From NCBI GenBank assembly GCA_016806645.1, contig JACSYO010001855.1:62001-126000 (forward strand): 64,000 nucleotides of DNA. Reading direction: 5' to 3'. How positions within the stretch are numbered: the stretch's first letter is position 1; every line of letters starts with the position of its first letter. The stretch is from Ophiodon elongatus. Its lineage: Eukaryota; Chordata; Actinopteri; Perciformes; Hexagrammidae. This document shows positions 47,101-62,100 of the stretch, in pieces. The notes below the pieces were generated by a model. It did not search any database and had not been told where the DNA came from. It saw only the letters and a list, made by a program, of their open reading frames with translations. The translations under genes and the position numbers were made by a program.

Positions 47101-50100
47101 TGACACATGCTGCATCAGATCCAACATGATATTTAACATAATGAGTCTTTACCTACAAATGAGCCTCCTCACTTCCAGATGCAATTTCTGATTTAAGCAC
47201 TAGGGGGCAAGAAATGCCAACAAACAAACTCTCCATCACTTCAGGACTTTATGCACCTCCTCATACACAATGCCTCTTCTGCACAATCATGCTTCTCTAA
47301 ACTTTGATCAGTACATTGTGGTAACATTATCACTAACAACAGCTCAAATAAACTGCTCATAAAATATGTGCGTAACTACCATCTTTATTGTTTATTTTTA
47401 CTTGCAATTAATGTAAAAAAAATGTCAAGAGCTTTTTCCCTAAGCTGCATTGGGTTTATCTTTGGTACACAAAAAAAATGTATATATCATCATTCAAACA
47501 ATATATAATTTGTATATTTTTAAAGCCAAGCGGATCCAGTACTAAACAATTGAAATAGGGTTTTTGACATGAAAACTGATTTGATAATTTAGTGAATTTA
47601 AGCAGATGGGAACAGATACATAAATGAATGAAAGTGAGAACTAACCTTGAGCAGAGCCAGGGCTACATTGAAGATGATGCTCAGACCCTGAAAGAGAGAA
47701 GAGAATTAGATATAAATTCAGACACAAGAAGGGGCAAAACTATCATGTTTATCTGTTTCGGCAGGCTTTCAAAAGTTTAAGCGTATTGATTTCTGAAATG
47801 GAAGATTTTATTCAGGAACTGAAAGTTACATGCTGTCAGCTTCCAATGAATAATACTGTACACCATACCTAACCACCTCAAAAACATTACTGAGATGTCT
47901 GGTATCCTGTAAGGTTTAGTGCCAAAGGAAACCAAAGTGAGGTAAAATATCAGACGTTGTCTACAGTGTCTGTTAATAGTGATGAGATGCTCTGCTGAAG
48001 ACACACTTCCATATCTTGCTGACTTTATATAAAAAGAATGGACTTTTATCTCGAAATATCTTCTATTACAATTTTTAACAATGACATTAAGAAACAAAAA
48101 CAGCAAAAAATATTTGCAGTGAAATTAAATATCTGACCTTGAAAACAACTGGGTAATTAAATTATAATAACACAATTAACTTAAAACAAGTATGTTGATT
48201 TTATTGTACCGTATATCTTACTTGCTTTAAATGTTTATTGCTTAAGCCATTCATTTGAATCATTTTGAAAAGTGCTGCACAGATTAAGTCGATCAATACG
48301 ATGATTAAACGTAAACTTTAAAAATAACAACAGCACGAAGGAACCCTCATGGAGAGCACCGAGTTAAATTACAATATCTTCAACAATACAGAGCAGAGAG
48401 AGAGGTAAAGTAAAACAGACGAGGGAAAACCAGATAAAGCTAAACGTTTACTTTGTTTTCATTCATTGCATCTATAATGTTTCTATATGAATCACAGATT
48501 ATTGTGGTCAGACATGTTGTTTCCATTCACTGCTTCACATGCACAATAATGCTGTGACAGCGTGTTTTTTCCTTCCTCTTCTGTCGACACAATGCTTCTG
48601 ATTTTGACACAGAAAGAAGGAAAATGTAAAACTGATGTCAGCTCTGCATGGGAACACCCATCTCCTTGGTCTCCGTGACAACCAGTTCACATGGCAACAC
48701 GGAGCTAAAAATATCCGGACAGCTCTAAAAATAACAGGAGAAAGAGAAAGGAGAGGGGGAGCTCCGCCTTCACACGTCTATCTTTGTAGGCCTCAAGATG
48801 GTGCTACAGTGCTGAGGCAGGATCAAAGGTGTGTTTGAGAGAAAGAAAGATAATCTCATTGTGTGTGTGTATCCGAGTAAGACAGATTCATGGGGAGAAA
48901 GAGAGATAAACATGCAGCGAGGGGAGACACCATGACATAGACTGGGGAAGGTGACGGGGCAATAGGCCAAGGGAGGAGCGACGGTTCAGTATTACAGGAT
49001 GAGCGCAAACAAACATTAAGATGCATGTTGAGCAGAGTTAAGTACATAGAGGTGGAGAGGTAGGATCAATTTGCAGTTAAAATGTGAAATTCTTTGTAAG
49101 AAATAATGCTGGACAATACTATGCTGGACAATACTAATAGTTATTGGTAACTAAAGTGGTAATGACCGATGACTCTGCAGTGACTCACATTTAACCTAAA
49201 AAACGTCACATGACATCAAGTTGGAGCCTGGGACTCCCCACCAATCAGTAGAACTTAAGTCTCCTGGATCCGTGGGAAAACACCAGCCAAACAAAAGTCC
49301 AGTAGCCTTTTACTATTTCTACTTATGAGGTAAAGAGATGTTGAGTGAGATAATAAATAAATAATATTATGATAAATGACAAATAATATTAATAATAAAA
49401 TATATTTTGGTGAAAGTAGAATGTAGTAGAAATGTAAAGAGTAAAACAATTATCATAGTAAACTGTTGAGGGGACTTCCTCCAGGAAACAGCTGACTGAG
49501 GGAGTATGAAGGGAGTGAGAAATTAAAAGGGTTGAGAAAAAGCAAGAGTAAGGGAACACTAACTGAGAGGGGATAAAGGAAAGAAGGGAATATGACATGT
49601 ATACATAGATAAGAATAAAGAGCAAATAAGTAAAGCTAGTTAAGAGGTGGAGCAATGACAGACTGCTGGATAAAGATAAAAAAGATCAGAGGAAAAAATA
49701 AAAGATAGACTCACTACTTTTTAAACAAACAAAAGATTGAGTCAATAAACACGGAATGAAAGACAGCAGAAGAACAGAAACAAAGCAAAAAAAGTTGTCA
49801 AACAAATGGCAGGAAAGAAGGAAATAACAGAGTAAACAAGGAAAGAGAAAGATGATAAAGAGAGGAAGCAATAAAGGAGTGGGAGAAGATGATGGAGAGA
49901 GCCAAGAAGAGGACGGTAGAAAGAAAGAGATATTTTAACGAGCAGATTCTCATCATGCGGCTCATTGGGTGAGAAAGACCTGGGAAACTTTTAATTGTTC
50001 TGCCTGGGGCCAATAGGAAGACAGAGGGAGGGAGGGGGAGGATGTGGAGGGGAGAGGAAACAAATAGGGCATTTGACTTTTGATGTTTCATGTAATGAAA

Positions 50101-53100
50101 CTTTTAGAACAAGTCAAAAATGTCAGTAACCCCAACACTAATAATCCATCACCTTTCTTTCTATTGTACACACAGACATAAAACACATAATGGTGTAATG
50201 GTGGTGGATAATAAGGTCTTGTGCTTTACATTTAAGTTTAGCATGTTATACAGTGGATCATACTATTTTGCTGAGTCACCTTGAAATATGGGTCCGATTG
50301 ATTCTGCCCTTGAACCGTGAACAGAACTCAAGCTGTTGTTATGGGTAACGCCTCTTCTTCATATGCTCATGTCGGACGCGGTGTTCCTCAAGGTTTTGTT
50401 CTTGGCCCCTTGTTACTTTAAGTTGCTACACTCCAAACAGAATGATTATTTTCCAGAAGGACGCAGCTGCATGCTTCCACTTCAGTCAGTCAGACACTCT
50501 CGAGGCATCCTCATTACACATTTGGCTTCACCAGGTCTGTCTGGCAGCCTTACGGGCCACCTGAGCTAACTCACCAGCCGGTGGTGATCATCTAAAAGCT
50601 CTGTTTCACTCTTCACCTGAGTTGGTAAATCCTATGGCCGCAGATCAGATGATGTAGCCAAAGAAATAGAAACTCAGGCGTGGCTCATCAATCTTAAGAT
50701 AAAGTATCCAGTACCGGGTAATGTACTATGTAATGTACTTATGAACTACCATATGCTTAAATTTGGTGTTTGTTAAAGACAGTCAATGACAAAACCCCCC
50801 AAGAAACATATCAGGGGTTCAGATCTAAGTGATCTAGGTGAACTATTGAGTTTTCAGGGGATGTCCTCCAAGAAAAAAAATGTTTTATAAAAATTATTTT
50901 AGCATCTTTTTTTGTTTGTTTATATACTATTCTACTACTTGCTTTAACTAGTTTGTATTTGGTGTTTTATTGAATTTATGAATAATTTTGTTTCTATATT
51001 AAATTACTCTGTAGCACTGTAAAAAAGATGATGGTGATTAAAGGTGGTAAATACAAGATTGGGAGCATTTCTATTGCCTCTCAAACGCTCTCAATATAGC
51101 GACGGCTGAGCCAGCGGCTCAAAGCTAACGGTGCTAGCAGCACTAACAGTGCAAACTACGGCAACAGTGCTGACAGAGCTAACAGTGTTTATATGAGGGG
51201 AAACCAGGAAATCAAATATAAATCTATAGTTATAATATTTTGAAACAGTGAGTCAGACATGAAATAAACTAGCAGTTTTTGAAAGAAGGTCTCTTCAGAG
51301 GAGCTTTCGGTAAAAATGTTTTTAGAACAAGAAGCAGCGATTGCTATCGGGTCATGTGGTCCTAATGACATTAAATCAATGATTGTATCTGCCCTTCAAA
51401 GCCTCATCAGTGCATCTCTATTGGTTACATTTGTAAGATATTAGATCAAACCAAAGCTGGTCAGTAGAGTGTAGAGAGTAGAGTGTCACTGTACAGTTGA
51501 ACCTCCTCCCTCCATCCTTCTCTTTCCCCTTTTCTTTTGATGTCTCCATCCTTAATGGTTGCCATACTCCCTCCTAACATACCACTGACCTCGGCCACTC
51601 CTTCTCTTCCTTCAGTGACTTTTTGTCCTACCTCCTTACTACTCCTTATCTTTCTAGACCGTTGACCCTCCCCTCATTGACAATGCAGACCAAATCACTC
51701 TCCATATACTACTAGTACAAAGTAGAGCAGTGAGATAAATTATACCTCACAGAGCAGCAGGTCAGTGATGTGGAAAACCATGCACAGGGGGAACTTGGCA
51801 GTGAAGAGGGTGAGGAACCACTGGGAGGCGTACATGTGTGCCTCCAGGTTCAGCTCCTGGAAGTGGGACCACAGGTCTGGAAGCTGATCCTGTGGGAGCA
51901 GATAGAAGACACGGAGGAGGAGAAACTTATGAGATGAAAAAGCATTTACAAGAATACAAGGATGTGGCTCTGTTTGTCATTTTAATTTTACATTATTTCA
52001 TTTTTACTCATCCTTTATTAAATCATGTTGTCTCACTGAGATGTTAATCTCTTTCAAAAGAGCCCCAAGAACAAAAGAAAAAGTTGAAAAAGACACCGAA
52101 CACAATTTAGTGTCAAGTCCCAGCTCCCAAACAGTGAGAGACATTATTCATACATTGCACGCATTTTCAAACTACATAAAAAGAAAAATATACTATATTG
52201 TACAAAGCAAGTGTGACATACAATTTTACATTACAAATCTGTAAGAATGAGCGATTCTACCTTTGTTGAGCAATCTGTTTCATAAAACGTTCAAAGTGTA
52301 TGAGCACCAGAACTCATATTACATATAACTCACGTATAATATTGCCAATATTATTATATTGTTCTGTGTTATTCATTTGATGAGGGTTCCTACGTTTGTT
52401 CTTTTCTTCCACAAATTATTCTCTTTCCTCACCATTTGTTTGTTCTAGTTAATCTTTTTTTTACGTTAAAAAAGGAAAAAATATATTTATACCTGAAAAA
52501 GACAGCTGGAGCTTTCTAGTATAAAAGCAACTGTGTCTTAGATTCATGTAATCAGCCAGATAGCGATCCACTTTGGCAGCCAACACTTACCATGCCACAT
52601 GACACCTGACTGGATCAGATAGTGAGCTCCCACCTGTACGCAAAATAATTAGCAGTCAATGCTAATATCCTTACATTGAACGCGTTCGGTCGATGCTAAA
52701 TTAGTTGATCTTGATGCCGCGAGACGACTGCTAGCAGGGCGAGAATGGATTATTTCAGGGCTAAATTAGACTCTACTCAGTGAGTGGATTTCGGCTGTAA
52801 TACCCGAGTGGGATGGGACTGAACCTGCACTAGGAACATCAGCCTCAACAGACAGAAAGGATGCTGTTTTGCCTAAAGAGACCAAAAGTCACACAGACTT
52901 ATAAGTAATTCTTGTTTTATTATATTATATTTTGTGAACGGAAACGAGTCAACAAGGCAACAACAAACATGTCGTCCCCCACATATGATGCAATCACTGG
53001 TAACATGCTCTATGTATTTTAATATATTTTGTAAGGCTATTTGCACTGTCTGCTAGTCTTTTCTTTTTAGTGGCAACCAGTATGCGTAATTGCACAAAAC

Positions 53101-56100
53101 CTGCATTCAACCATTAATTAAATGAAACAGCCCATGGGACCTTCATTCTCAATAAAGTAAAAATGTTGGAAAATCAAATCTGGTGTAAATTATTGGTCCT
53201 TGAGACCAGACTGTGTAACAAGGATAGCTGGATATGTGAACTGAGTTTTATGGCATTTTAACTGATGATGTAGACGAAACGACTAATTTAAAGGTCAAGT
53301 CGTTTAAATTTCTGCCAGTAAGTGGTGAGATTTCTAATTTCTTCAACTACACCCAGAGGTGTCTGAAAAACGTGTGATTAACGAACTAATAAAAGCAACA
53401 AAGATTAATGAACAAACTGGGAGTGATTTGTAGCCAAAGCCTGAGAGGGTTGCAAATCGGGAGAAGCCATTTTATTTTTCATTGACAACATTACGTAATT
53501 TATAGTGGAAGCACTTCTACAGCTTGGATCAGAATGACATTCTCCAAGTTAAATTATGAGTACGTAAGGTAGAAGGTTGATTTCGGCAACAAACATCCAA
53601 TCACTAAGCTTAAAATGGCGTGAAACTTCTTTTTTTTTTTTAAACGCAGTTTAGAAAACAAAAAACCCAATCTGTTTAAATCCATTCAGTCTGAAATTCT
53701 GGGTCAATTTAGGATTAACTCGGAAACTATGGTGCCATAATTCTCAACTGCATTGACAACGCGTTTTGAATTCGCTTGCGTTTCATTGGCGCCTCTTACT
53801 GTCTTCTCCTTCATAGCCGAGGCTCATGGGTCTGCCATGTCAAAATAATGAGCAAACGTGATTTTTCGAAAATGCAGTTGAAATAATGTAAACAGGTGGC
53901 TGTAACATAAACCAATTGGGTCTTTAAATAATCCAGGAGAGTCCCAGGTTTCTATGTTAATTAACAACAAGTATATTGTTTGGAGAATTTTCATCCATCG
54001 TCCGCCCATCCAGTCAGGGTCGTCTTCTCAGCATCATGTTACTTTCCACTGCTTTGCAATACATTCAACTACTTTGGAAATATTATAAAACATTGCATCA
54101 CTAACCTGCATCAGCCTCTCCAGCTGGTAGAACTTGCAGTGAAGATCCTCAAAGTTGTTTTTGTAAAGCGCTCTCAGGCCGTAGTCATACATGATTTTCA
54201 CCAACACACAGAAAGCCTGCTCCTCTGGCATCTGAAACCACATGGATAATGATAACCTACAGAGACACGAACTTAGACTCTGAACAACTGACTTGTACAT
54301 TTGTGGCAACAATGGAAACCATGATATTTTGTTTAAATCTCCAGATGACAACTGGTGGTCACGCCGTCTTCAGGTGAAGAACAGACATTTTATTTTCCAA
54401 CACTATTTGACTGGCTCTAAATAAAGCCTGAAGGACAGAAGAAGGTGAAGGTGTGAATGACATTAAGGGCCAACTTCACAGTGTTTACATGTGCAAGTGT
54501 GTGCAAAATAGGCTTTAATGTGAGTGCTTCATTGTGTGTTGCTTGGATCAATGAAGATAAGAGGCAGGTTAAAACTGTGTATGTTGGTGTGGGGATATGG
54601 GTCTCACTCTCACACTCGACACCCACACACACACCCACACACACACACACCCCCCACCCACCCCCACCCACACCCACAGAGGGGTGATATTTAATCAGAG
54701 TGACAGTATGTGTTTGGGGCTGAATGGGCTCCTGCAGGTAAACCTGAACCCCTATTAATATTCCTGACATCCCCTCTATAACATCTCCCTTCTTCCTCCT
54801 TCCTCCTCTATATAACCTCTGCATAACCTCTCTTTCTTTTACTGCTGCTATCTCTCCCCCTCTTCCTTTTTACAGCCTCATCCTCATTCCTCCTGTTTTC
54901 CTCCTCCACACTCCTATCTTTTCCACTCTAGTCCATTTTCCTCTGTACATTATGATGTGTCTTTACCAAATGTATCCATTGCTCTCCCCCATGACTCTCC
55001 CACCATCTCTCTTTATCCCACTTCCTCCTGGCATCTCTTCCTGTCTCCACGCTTCCTCTGTCTTCCTCCTCTTTAACCTCTGCTGCCCTTGTAAATTGGA
55101 CTTCAACCAAACTTCTTCCTCCACTTAGGACTCCCGCCTCCATGTGTCTACTCCTCCATCTGTCTTTTAACAACTTCCCCAAATTCAGATTTCACATGTA
55201 TTTTACATGATGCAACATATTCTGAACAGACAATAAACACTGAAAAAAAGTACTAAAAAGAAAGAATGTACTTTAATGTGTATGGGGACAGGTTAATAGA
55301 GCAGAAGTTCTTTAAGAAATGTGTGTCTGTCAGTGACCTTGAAATTAAATCTGTGAGAGAGTGAATAAGTGTCTTGTCCACCTCTTTACCACTTCTAATT
55401 TTCTGCTATGGCTGTATTATGCTTTGAGCTTCACCTTCTCTAGCGCTCTCTCACTCCTTCTATTCATCCACATCATTCTTCTATGAAGTGTGTTCATTCC
55501 AGCGGTCAGCCAGAGATGTTCTTTATGTCTCCCTCTCAGCCTCCATTTATTCTCTGGTCTCAGCTCTGCTTTATTACACCCAGCACAAGACTTGGTTACT
55601 ATAGATGCAGAGAGGTGTAGGTGCAGCAGCACATTACTGACATATTTTCTCTCTTAAAGTGTTAATCTTGTAATAAGTTGTTTGACTGCTGTCCTCAAAC
55701 ACAGTCTGTGGCATCGAGGTAACATCTCAGCATTTCAAAGAGGGTTTATGGGGAAAGAGAAAAGCACCAGAAGCAAGTTCAATGGAGGTAAATGTAATAG
55801 ATTTCAGTTTTAGGCTTTACTAATGTTGTTGATGAGAATGTGCACATAAATAAAGTAAACAAAATAACATTGTTATGTGATATTGCAAACTGTTATGTTG
55901 TTTTGTTCAACCCAGGTTTGTATGCCTGTGTGTATGTATTGTATCCATCTAGTCATTTATCAGTGCATTGTCTGGACCATGAGACAGCAGGCTCGGTGGA
56001 TGGCTGGATGACAAGTTTACTCACATGCAGCAGGAGAACAGCAGCGAGGAACGACTGACCCTGGCAATAACCAATTTCTTCATCATAGACAGAGTAGGCC

Positions 56101-59100
56101 TTTGAGAGAGAAAGAAAAAATCAAATTCAGTTTGGTTATTCTTACAGTTTTCAAACCAGCTTACATACATTAACTGTAAACATTTGTGGAACAGACAGTG
56201 GTAACCTTTGATGTGAAGTTGAGGAGTGATGTCAGGATCAGCAACAGTCACAAGCTGCTGACTATTTTGCACAGGTGATAATGGCATATCCTGTTAATAC
56301 TGGGACTCTTAATACCATCACCATGGATGCGACATTACTGATGAAAGTGTGAATATTCTTTACATCCTTGAGTGGTTAAGGCTAAATATTGGAGGTTAAA
56401 GGTTACGTTATGAACAATATTCCATTATTATTTACACTTGGACTTGAGCCTTTTGACTTGAAAATACCTTCCCCCAAGCCCAAAGATTAAAGAATATGTT
56501 ATTTAAAAAGTGTGCCACAAATCAATTAATTCCCCTTCATTTCCTGAATCAACTAATGTCAGCTCTATCCATTCCAAGCAAGTTGACACTTTATTGCCCA
56601 GATCCATTTGGTTTAAACCAATCTGACTGCATCCAATCAAGTTGCAGGAAAAAAAACAAGAAGAACTAATGTTACGTTACCGATACTGATACGATACCAA
56701 AGATTATTTAGTTCACATACAAAAACCACATGGTGGTCAACAAAAACAAATGAAGTGAAGAGAACATTATGACTTCTTTAGGACTCAAAACTGAAAGTTT
56801 AGGACTTGACTTGAGACTTAAGGGTAAAGTCTTGAGACTTACTTGTGACTTGTACAACAATGACTTAGTCCCGCCTCTGTCCATTATTTACAAGGCAACC
56901 TGAATACATTTCTGCCGCTGCTTGTCTTACACAGTTACAAACATTCACACAAAGAGGCTGCACAGTTCAACCACAGTGTGATACAGTTACAACAGTCAAT
57001 GAACAAGTCCACTGGAGCAGCTCAGGGATTTAGTGCCTTGAACTCCAGTGTTGCGGGAGGGGGAGTGTCGGCCATTGGTTTAGCCATTCAGTTTAACTAC
57101 TACATAGAGCATTTAATAATGCTGCTATAGTTACTTGTTGTCTAATATAGGTTAGAGTAGCACACACACGGATATAGAACAGTGATAACTGTGCTTGAGT
57201 CATTATGAAAAATGCGTTTGTTGTTTACACGTGGTATGGATATATTTTGAGTATACTCAGGAATTCCAGCTTCCTTTTCAAAGTCAGTATCAAGTAATTT
57301 GATCAAACACCATTTGATCTGACTTGTTGATCTAAAGCATACAGGGCCAGACGTAGCGACAGTTTCTTTCTAGTGCCAGCGTTTTTCCTTGTTCTTCAGA
57401 GGAATTTCCCTGGGGGGATGTCTCTCTCTGTCTTTGGGTTTTCTCTTTGTTGGTTTCAATCCCTCTCTTCTATCACTTTCTCACTCGCTATGAGGTATCC
57501 ATTCAATAAATGCTGAGCTAAGTCCCTGTATTTAACACCAAAATGATATGCCCATTTTAAAAAAGAGACTTTCTAAGGACAAATTCAGCAGTGACCAAGG
57601 ATTATGATATTGTTTAGTCAATGAGAAATGATTAAACATACAGAAAAACTATCAATTGATTTAATTATCAATCAAAACGGTTTGCTCTGTTTTTGTTCTC
57701 TACCAACTCCTGAAGGAAATATCTGTCTCTTAAGTAGCTACATGCTTCACTATGTTCAACAGCTAAATAAGGTAGTATACATTTTTTTTTTGGTGTGTGT
57801 GTGTGTGGGGGGGGTCGGCTGACAACAGTGGCCTTGCTGCGACCAAAAACTACACAGAGTGAACCAAAACCGTGAAGTAGCATATTCCCTGTAAGTTCAT
57901 CACAATGGACAACCCCTTTTGCATTGTCATTTGTTTCCTTGTTGTTTTAAAAATAATGATATATAATATAATCAGATGCTTTTAATCACTATTATGGCAC
58001 CAATGCAACATAAAAACATTTCACTAACCACAGAGATTAGACGTCATTGACGAACAAAGCTTAGCTTGGGGTAGGAAGGCCAAATCCACTGCCACTGTTA
58101 AAGCCTGATTGATTATCAATAGTTAGGCAAATAAACTCAAGTCTTGCCACAACAGAAGTTGTCTCACCACTGCAGTAGGAAGACAAGAGGTGGCCAGTCC
58201 AATATAAGAACCCTGGCTGGTCCTGTCATTTAAGTATGGAGGACCGACCAAGGAGAGTAACCTTCAGGTGACCGCTCAGGAGAGGCGCTGTCTCAAAACA
58301 GTGGGTAGTAGACACAACCCACCAATCACGCTAATGAGCAAACAGACAGGCCTTTTCACAGTGTAAACAAGGATCTGCGGCGAGGTAAAACTCAAAAACT
58401 ATTCGACCGACACGACGAAGACCACATCAAACAACTTAAACTCTTATCTGCCAACATCCGTGCAAGACATACTGTACAGGGCTTAAGAAACATACATTAT
58501 CACTGAACAGTAAGTTGTTGTAATTCCAAAGCCAATAAATGGGAACAATCAGAGGTAATTGGGGCACCATTGAGGGCAGGTAAATCCCCTCACCTGATTT
58601 CTAAACATATAACACACTTGTGGGCAAAACCAGGAGCCCTGCAGTTCAACATGTTTGAGAGGTCAGCAGCACCAGAACTGAGCACGGACCCAGAAAACTT
58701 AGAACAGATATTCTGTAATCATATAGTCATTTTCACTGTACACATGTCGGGGCAGTTGTACAGTACAGTCTAATGAAACACACAATTTCAATATCATCTT
58801 TAAATATTACGTCACTCAAAATTATTCAGCTGGTGACGGTTCAATATCTTCCTCAAAGATATTTTAGCAGGATTCTTTGATGGACATTAACTTCAACAGC
58901 AGTCAAACCTCCCCACATTGGGTAAAAATATTCTAGCCCTTCTTGCATGCTTGAAAAATGAGTGTGGACATCCAGAGCTCCACTGCTGATCTGTTCAGCT
59001 AATTTGGGGTTTGATGTGGAGGTAATGAAGAAGTCTTGTGGAGCTGTCTGGAGTGTAATCTACAAGCTGACATGCTTGATGGAGTGTGGCATTCACATGT

Positions 59101-62100
59101 CCCCAAATCGGCTGGGAGAAGTGCATGCTGACAGATGGATGGGGGAGGTCCTGGTGGGTGAAATCTAAATTTGTTAGCCTGAGCAGATAATAGGCTCAGA
59201 GGGCTGGATTGTTACCATCTATATGCCTGGTTTCTCATAACCAATAAGCACAGGATTGTTATACTTCTATACGTGTAAGACTTTAGAAAAAACGTTTTAG
59301 ACAAATGTGTACGGTATTATTACTACAAAAGTGATAGTATTTAGAGAACAGTTTCATTTCATAAACTGTAGGTCATAGGTTGAGTCTGCAACAACCAATT
59401 AGTGATCATCTGTGCTGTAGATGTGTCCTTGAGCAAAAATTATTAATATGTGAACACTCTAGAAAAGTGTTTCACTGATTATATTCAAAATACATGGAAA
59501 CTAGCCGAGAGAGAAATTGGAGAGCTAAGCCGACACTATCATAGCAATATTATTGAAAGTCATTAGTATGAGGGCTTTATGAACTTTATGGGCTTTTTTT
59601 TCTGTAATCAGTTATTGCTTTTGTTTTGGTTCACATAATATATAACTTATAACGTTTTGTTTAAGGCATTGCATGCCTTTATTAGATAGACAATAGTATA
59701 GAGATAACAGGAGGGCAGAGAGAAATAGTGAATGACACGCAGAAAAGGTCCACAGCTGGATGAGAACTGGGGACGTTATGGTTCATGGTCGAGGCTTTGG
59801 CCACTAGGGAATCCCGTTCATCAACGTTCTTTATATGAATAAGTTAATGGAACATGTAAGAATATTAAAGCTCCAACTGTTAAGACTTTGCAGCCTGAGG
59901 TCTGTTTCCATGGTTATTTGTGTGATACATTTTCTTGTTTGTGTAGATCAAATGTCAGCGTCAGCTTCAGAAATGGAAGGGATGCAGCAGTGCAAATCTT
60001 TATTCTAACAAACCCTGCTGGTATTGTATTTACAAGTACACACATTTTGAGCCGGGTGGCGGCCACCAGGATATCAACTAGTATCCTGAATAATGTGTGC
60101 ATGAAAACACTCTGTGATTACTCGGAAATGCAACATTAGCCAGGTTGATGAGGCGTTATCATGTTTGCTTCCCCCACCCCTCTTTTTGTTTAAGTTTTGT
60201 TTCCTTGGAAATATAGCAGGAATTCTCTTTATCTGAGAGTCACAGGTTTTGAATCCCCACACCAGCTGGAAGGATAATGCTCCCCTCTCCCTGAAAACCC
60301 ACTGTCAGAGTCTTGAGTGAGGCAGTCGATCCCGAACTGCTCCACCAGGCCTTCTGAAGGACCACTAGTAGATGTCTGAGGCTGTGCATTGAGAGAATGA
60401 AGCGTATTATCATTGAAAAAGAGCACGGCACTCAGGTGACCTTCCCTGAAGAATAAAGGTTAAAAAAATAAAAGACTGCAAGCTTATTACTGAGTAGGCT
60501 ATGAAGATGAATATAAACTTTGTCCTGGATTCGCTGTGCCTGTAACCCACTCATGCCTCAAGATCCAACCAACCTTATCAGCAGCAAATCTACATGGATT
60601 TGCATACAAATGAAGGCTGGCTCGCCACTGACCTAGTTGGGTCCAGACTGGATGCTAACCCTTCCTGACAGGTTCTCCCAGAGCGCTGACCGGTCATACT
60701 CTACTTCTGCAGCGCCAGGAAAATTCAAAAGGAGCAAAAGTTTTACTTCATCATTCGAGAAAACTACCTTTGATTTTAATGAATAAACAAAACACTTCTG
60801 TGATATCCATATTTGGGTTTAAAGTACACCCTCTAGTAACTCCTTTTTTTTGGATTCAACTTTGTCCTCACAGGTTTCTATAAATTACCAAAATTTTTCT
60901 TTTCATCTGGTAGATAAAAATATAACAAAAGAAAACGACTTTATTGGTATCTGAAGAATCCCTTTTGGCGTGCAGGAGAACATTTTAAGCGCACCACTCC
61001 TTGTTATTCACCAGCGAAATATGCTTCCATTAACACAGCTGGTAGCATTTCAGGTTACGTACAGGTGCAAATTATCTATGTATGTGTGAAATGTATCCCT
61101 TATGTAGGGCCCTTAAAAGAGTGTTGACATGACATGTTTTTTTGTTTTTGTAGCGCAACTGTCATTTCAAAAATGACAGTTGCGCTACACTACACCTGTC
61201 AGTGATGATACAAAATAACGATTTAGAAGAGTTAGAAACCTCAATTTAATGCTGACTATAAAGTAAATTACTGAGTGTATCAGATAAGGATACATTAATG
61301 AGTAAACAAGGGTTAGAAGGGACAAATTGTCCATTGAATTGAGTATACAGATTGATTTGTAGTTCCAGAGTTATATATACACAAAACAATGCTAGATCTG
61401 ATCAAGACGTTTAACTTATTTTTTTCGTACTTTTAATTGAATTTGTTGCTAAACTTATCTTCTTTATTGCATTATGCAATAAAGAAGTTCCAAATTTCTT
61501 TGGAACAACTTCTTTGGAACAATTTCTTGTTCCAAATTATACATTTGGAACAAGAAATTGTTTATGTATTATGTTATTAGTTATTGGGTTTTGTAATCAA
61601 GACCATTTGATTAAATAAATAATAATAAATCATTAAACTTGTATAAGGTGTTTATTATAAGTTTGTGTGCCTGGCTAGCTAAGATGTTTTATTGACATGT
61701 AGTTTTCTGTGAACACTGGCTGTCCAGACTTGAGTGAAGTACTGATTGTGATTTCAACAGATTCATGAGTCGTCTGCCAAATCTCTGCGGTTACTGAATA
61801 AACTCAATAGGTGTTAGAACTGTTGTAGTTACCCAGTAATGACCAGTATTCATCAGTGAGCTATTTTGTTGTCTAAGATTATTATGGAATTTATTCTGGA
61901 GATGCAATTTTTGAGAACCACACAAAGCATATATATAGAGATCGCACCCAAGCTTACTTAACCGTTATTATATATTTGATTACTTACTAAAATCATACAT
62001 GCTGATTTCACAAGTACTTTCTCTGTGATAGAGCTGTTGGATATTTTGTAGGGCAAGGCAAAGACATCTGTGCATAATAAATTGTCTTGGTTGAGTTGGT

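Larger units (their letters stand above)
42488..47645 (-). other. rabgap1l intron with dense open-frame segment
   Basis: The segment 43.3-44.4 kb holds the open frames and X-box described separately. Purine-rich patches lie at 45190-45300 and 45410-45510, and an AT-rich stretch at 46040-46100. Confidence 0.6.
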
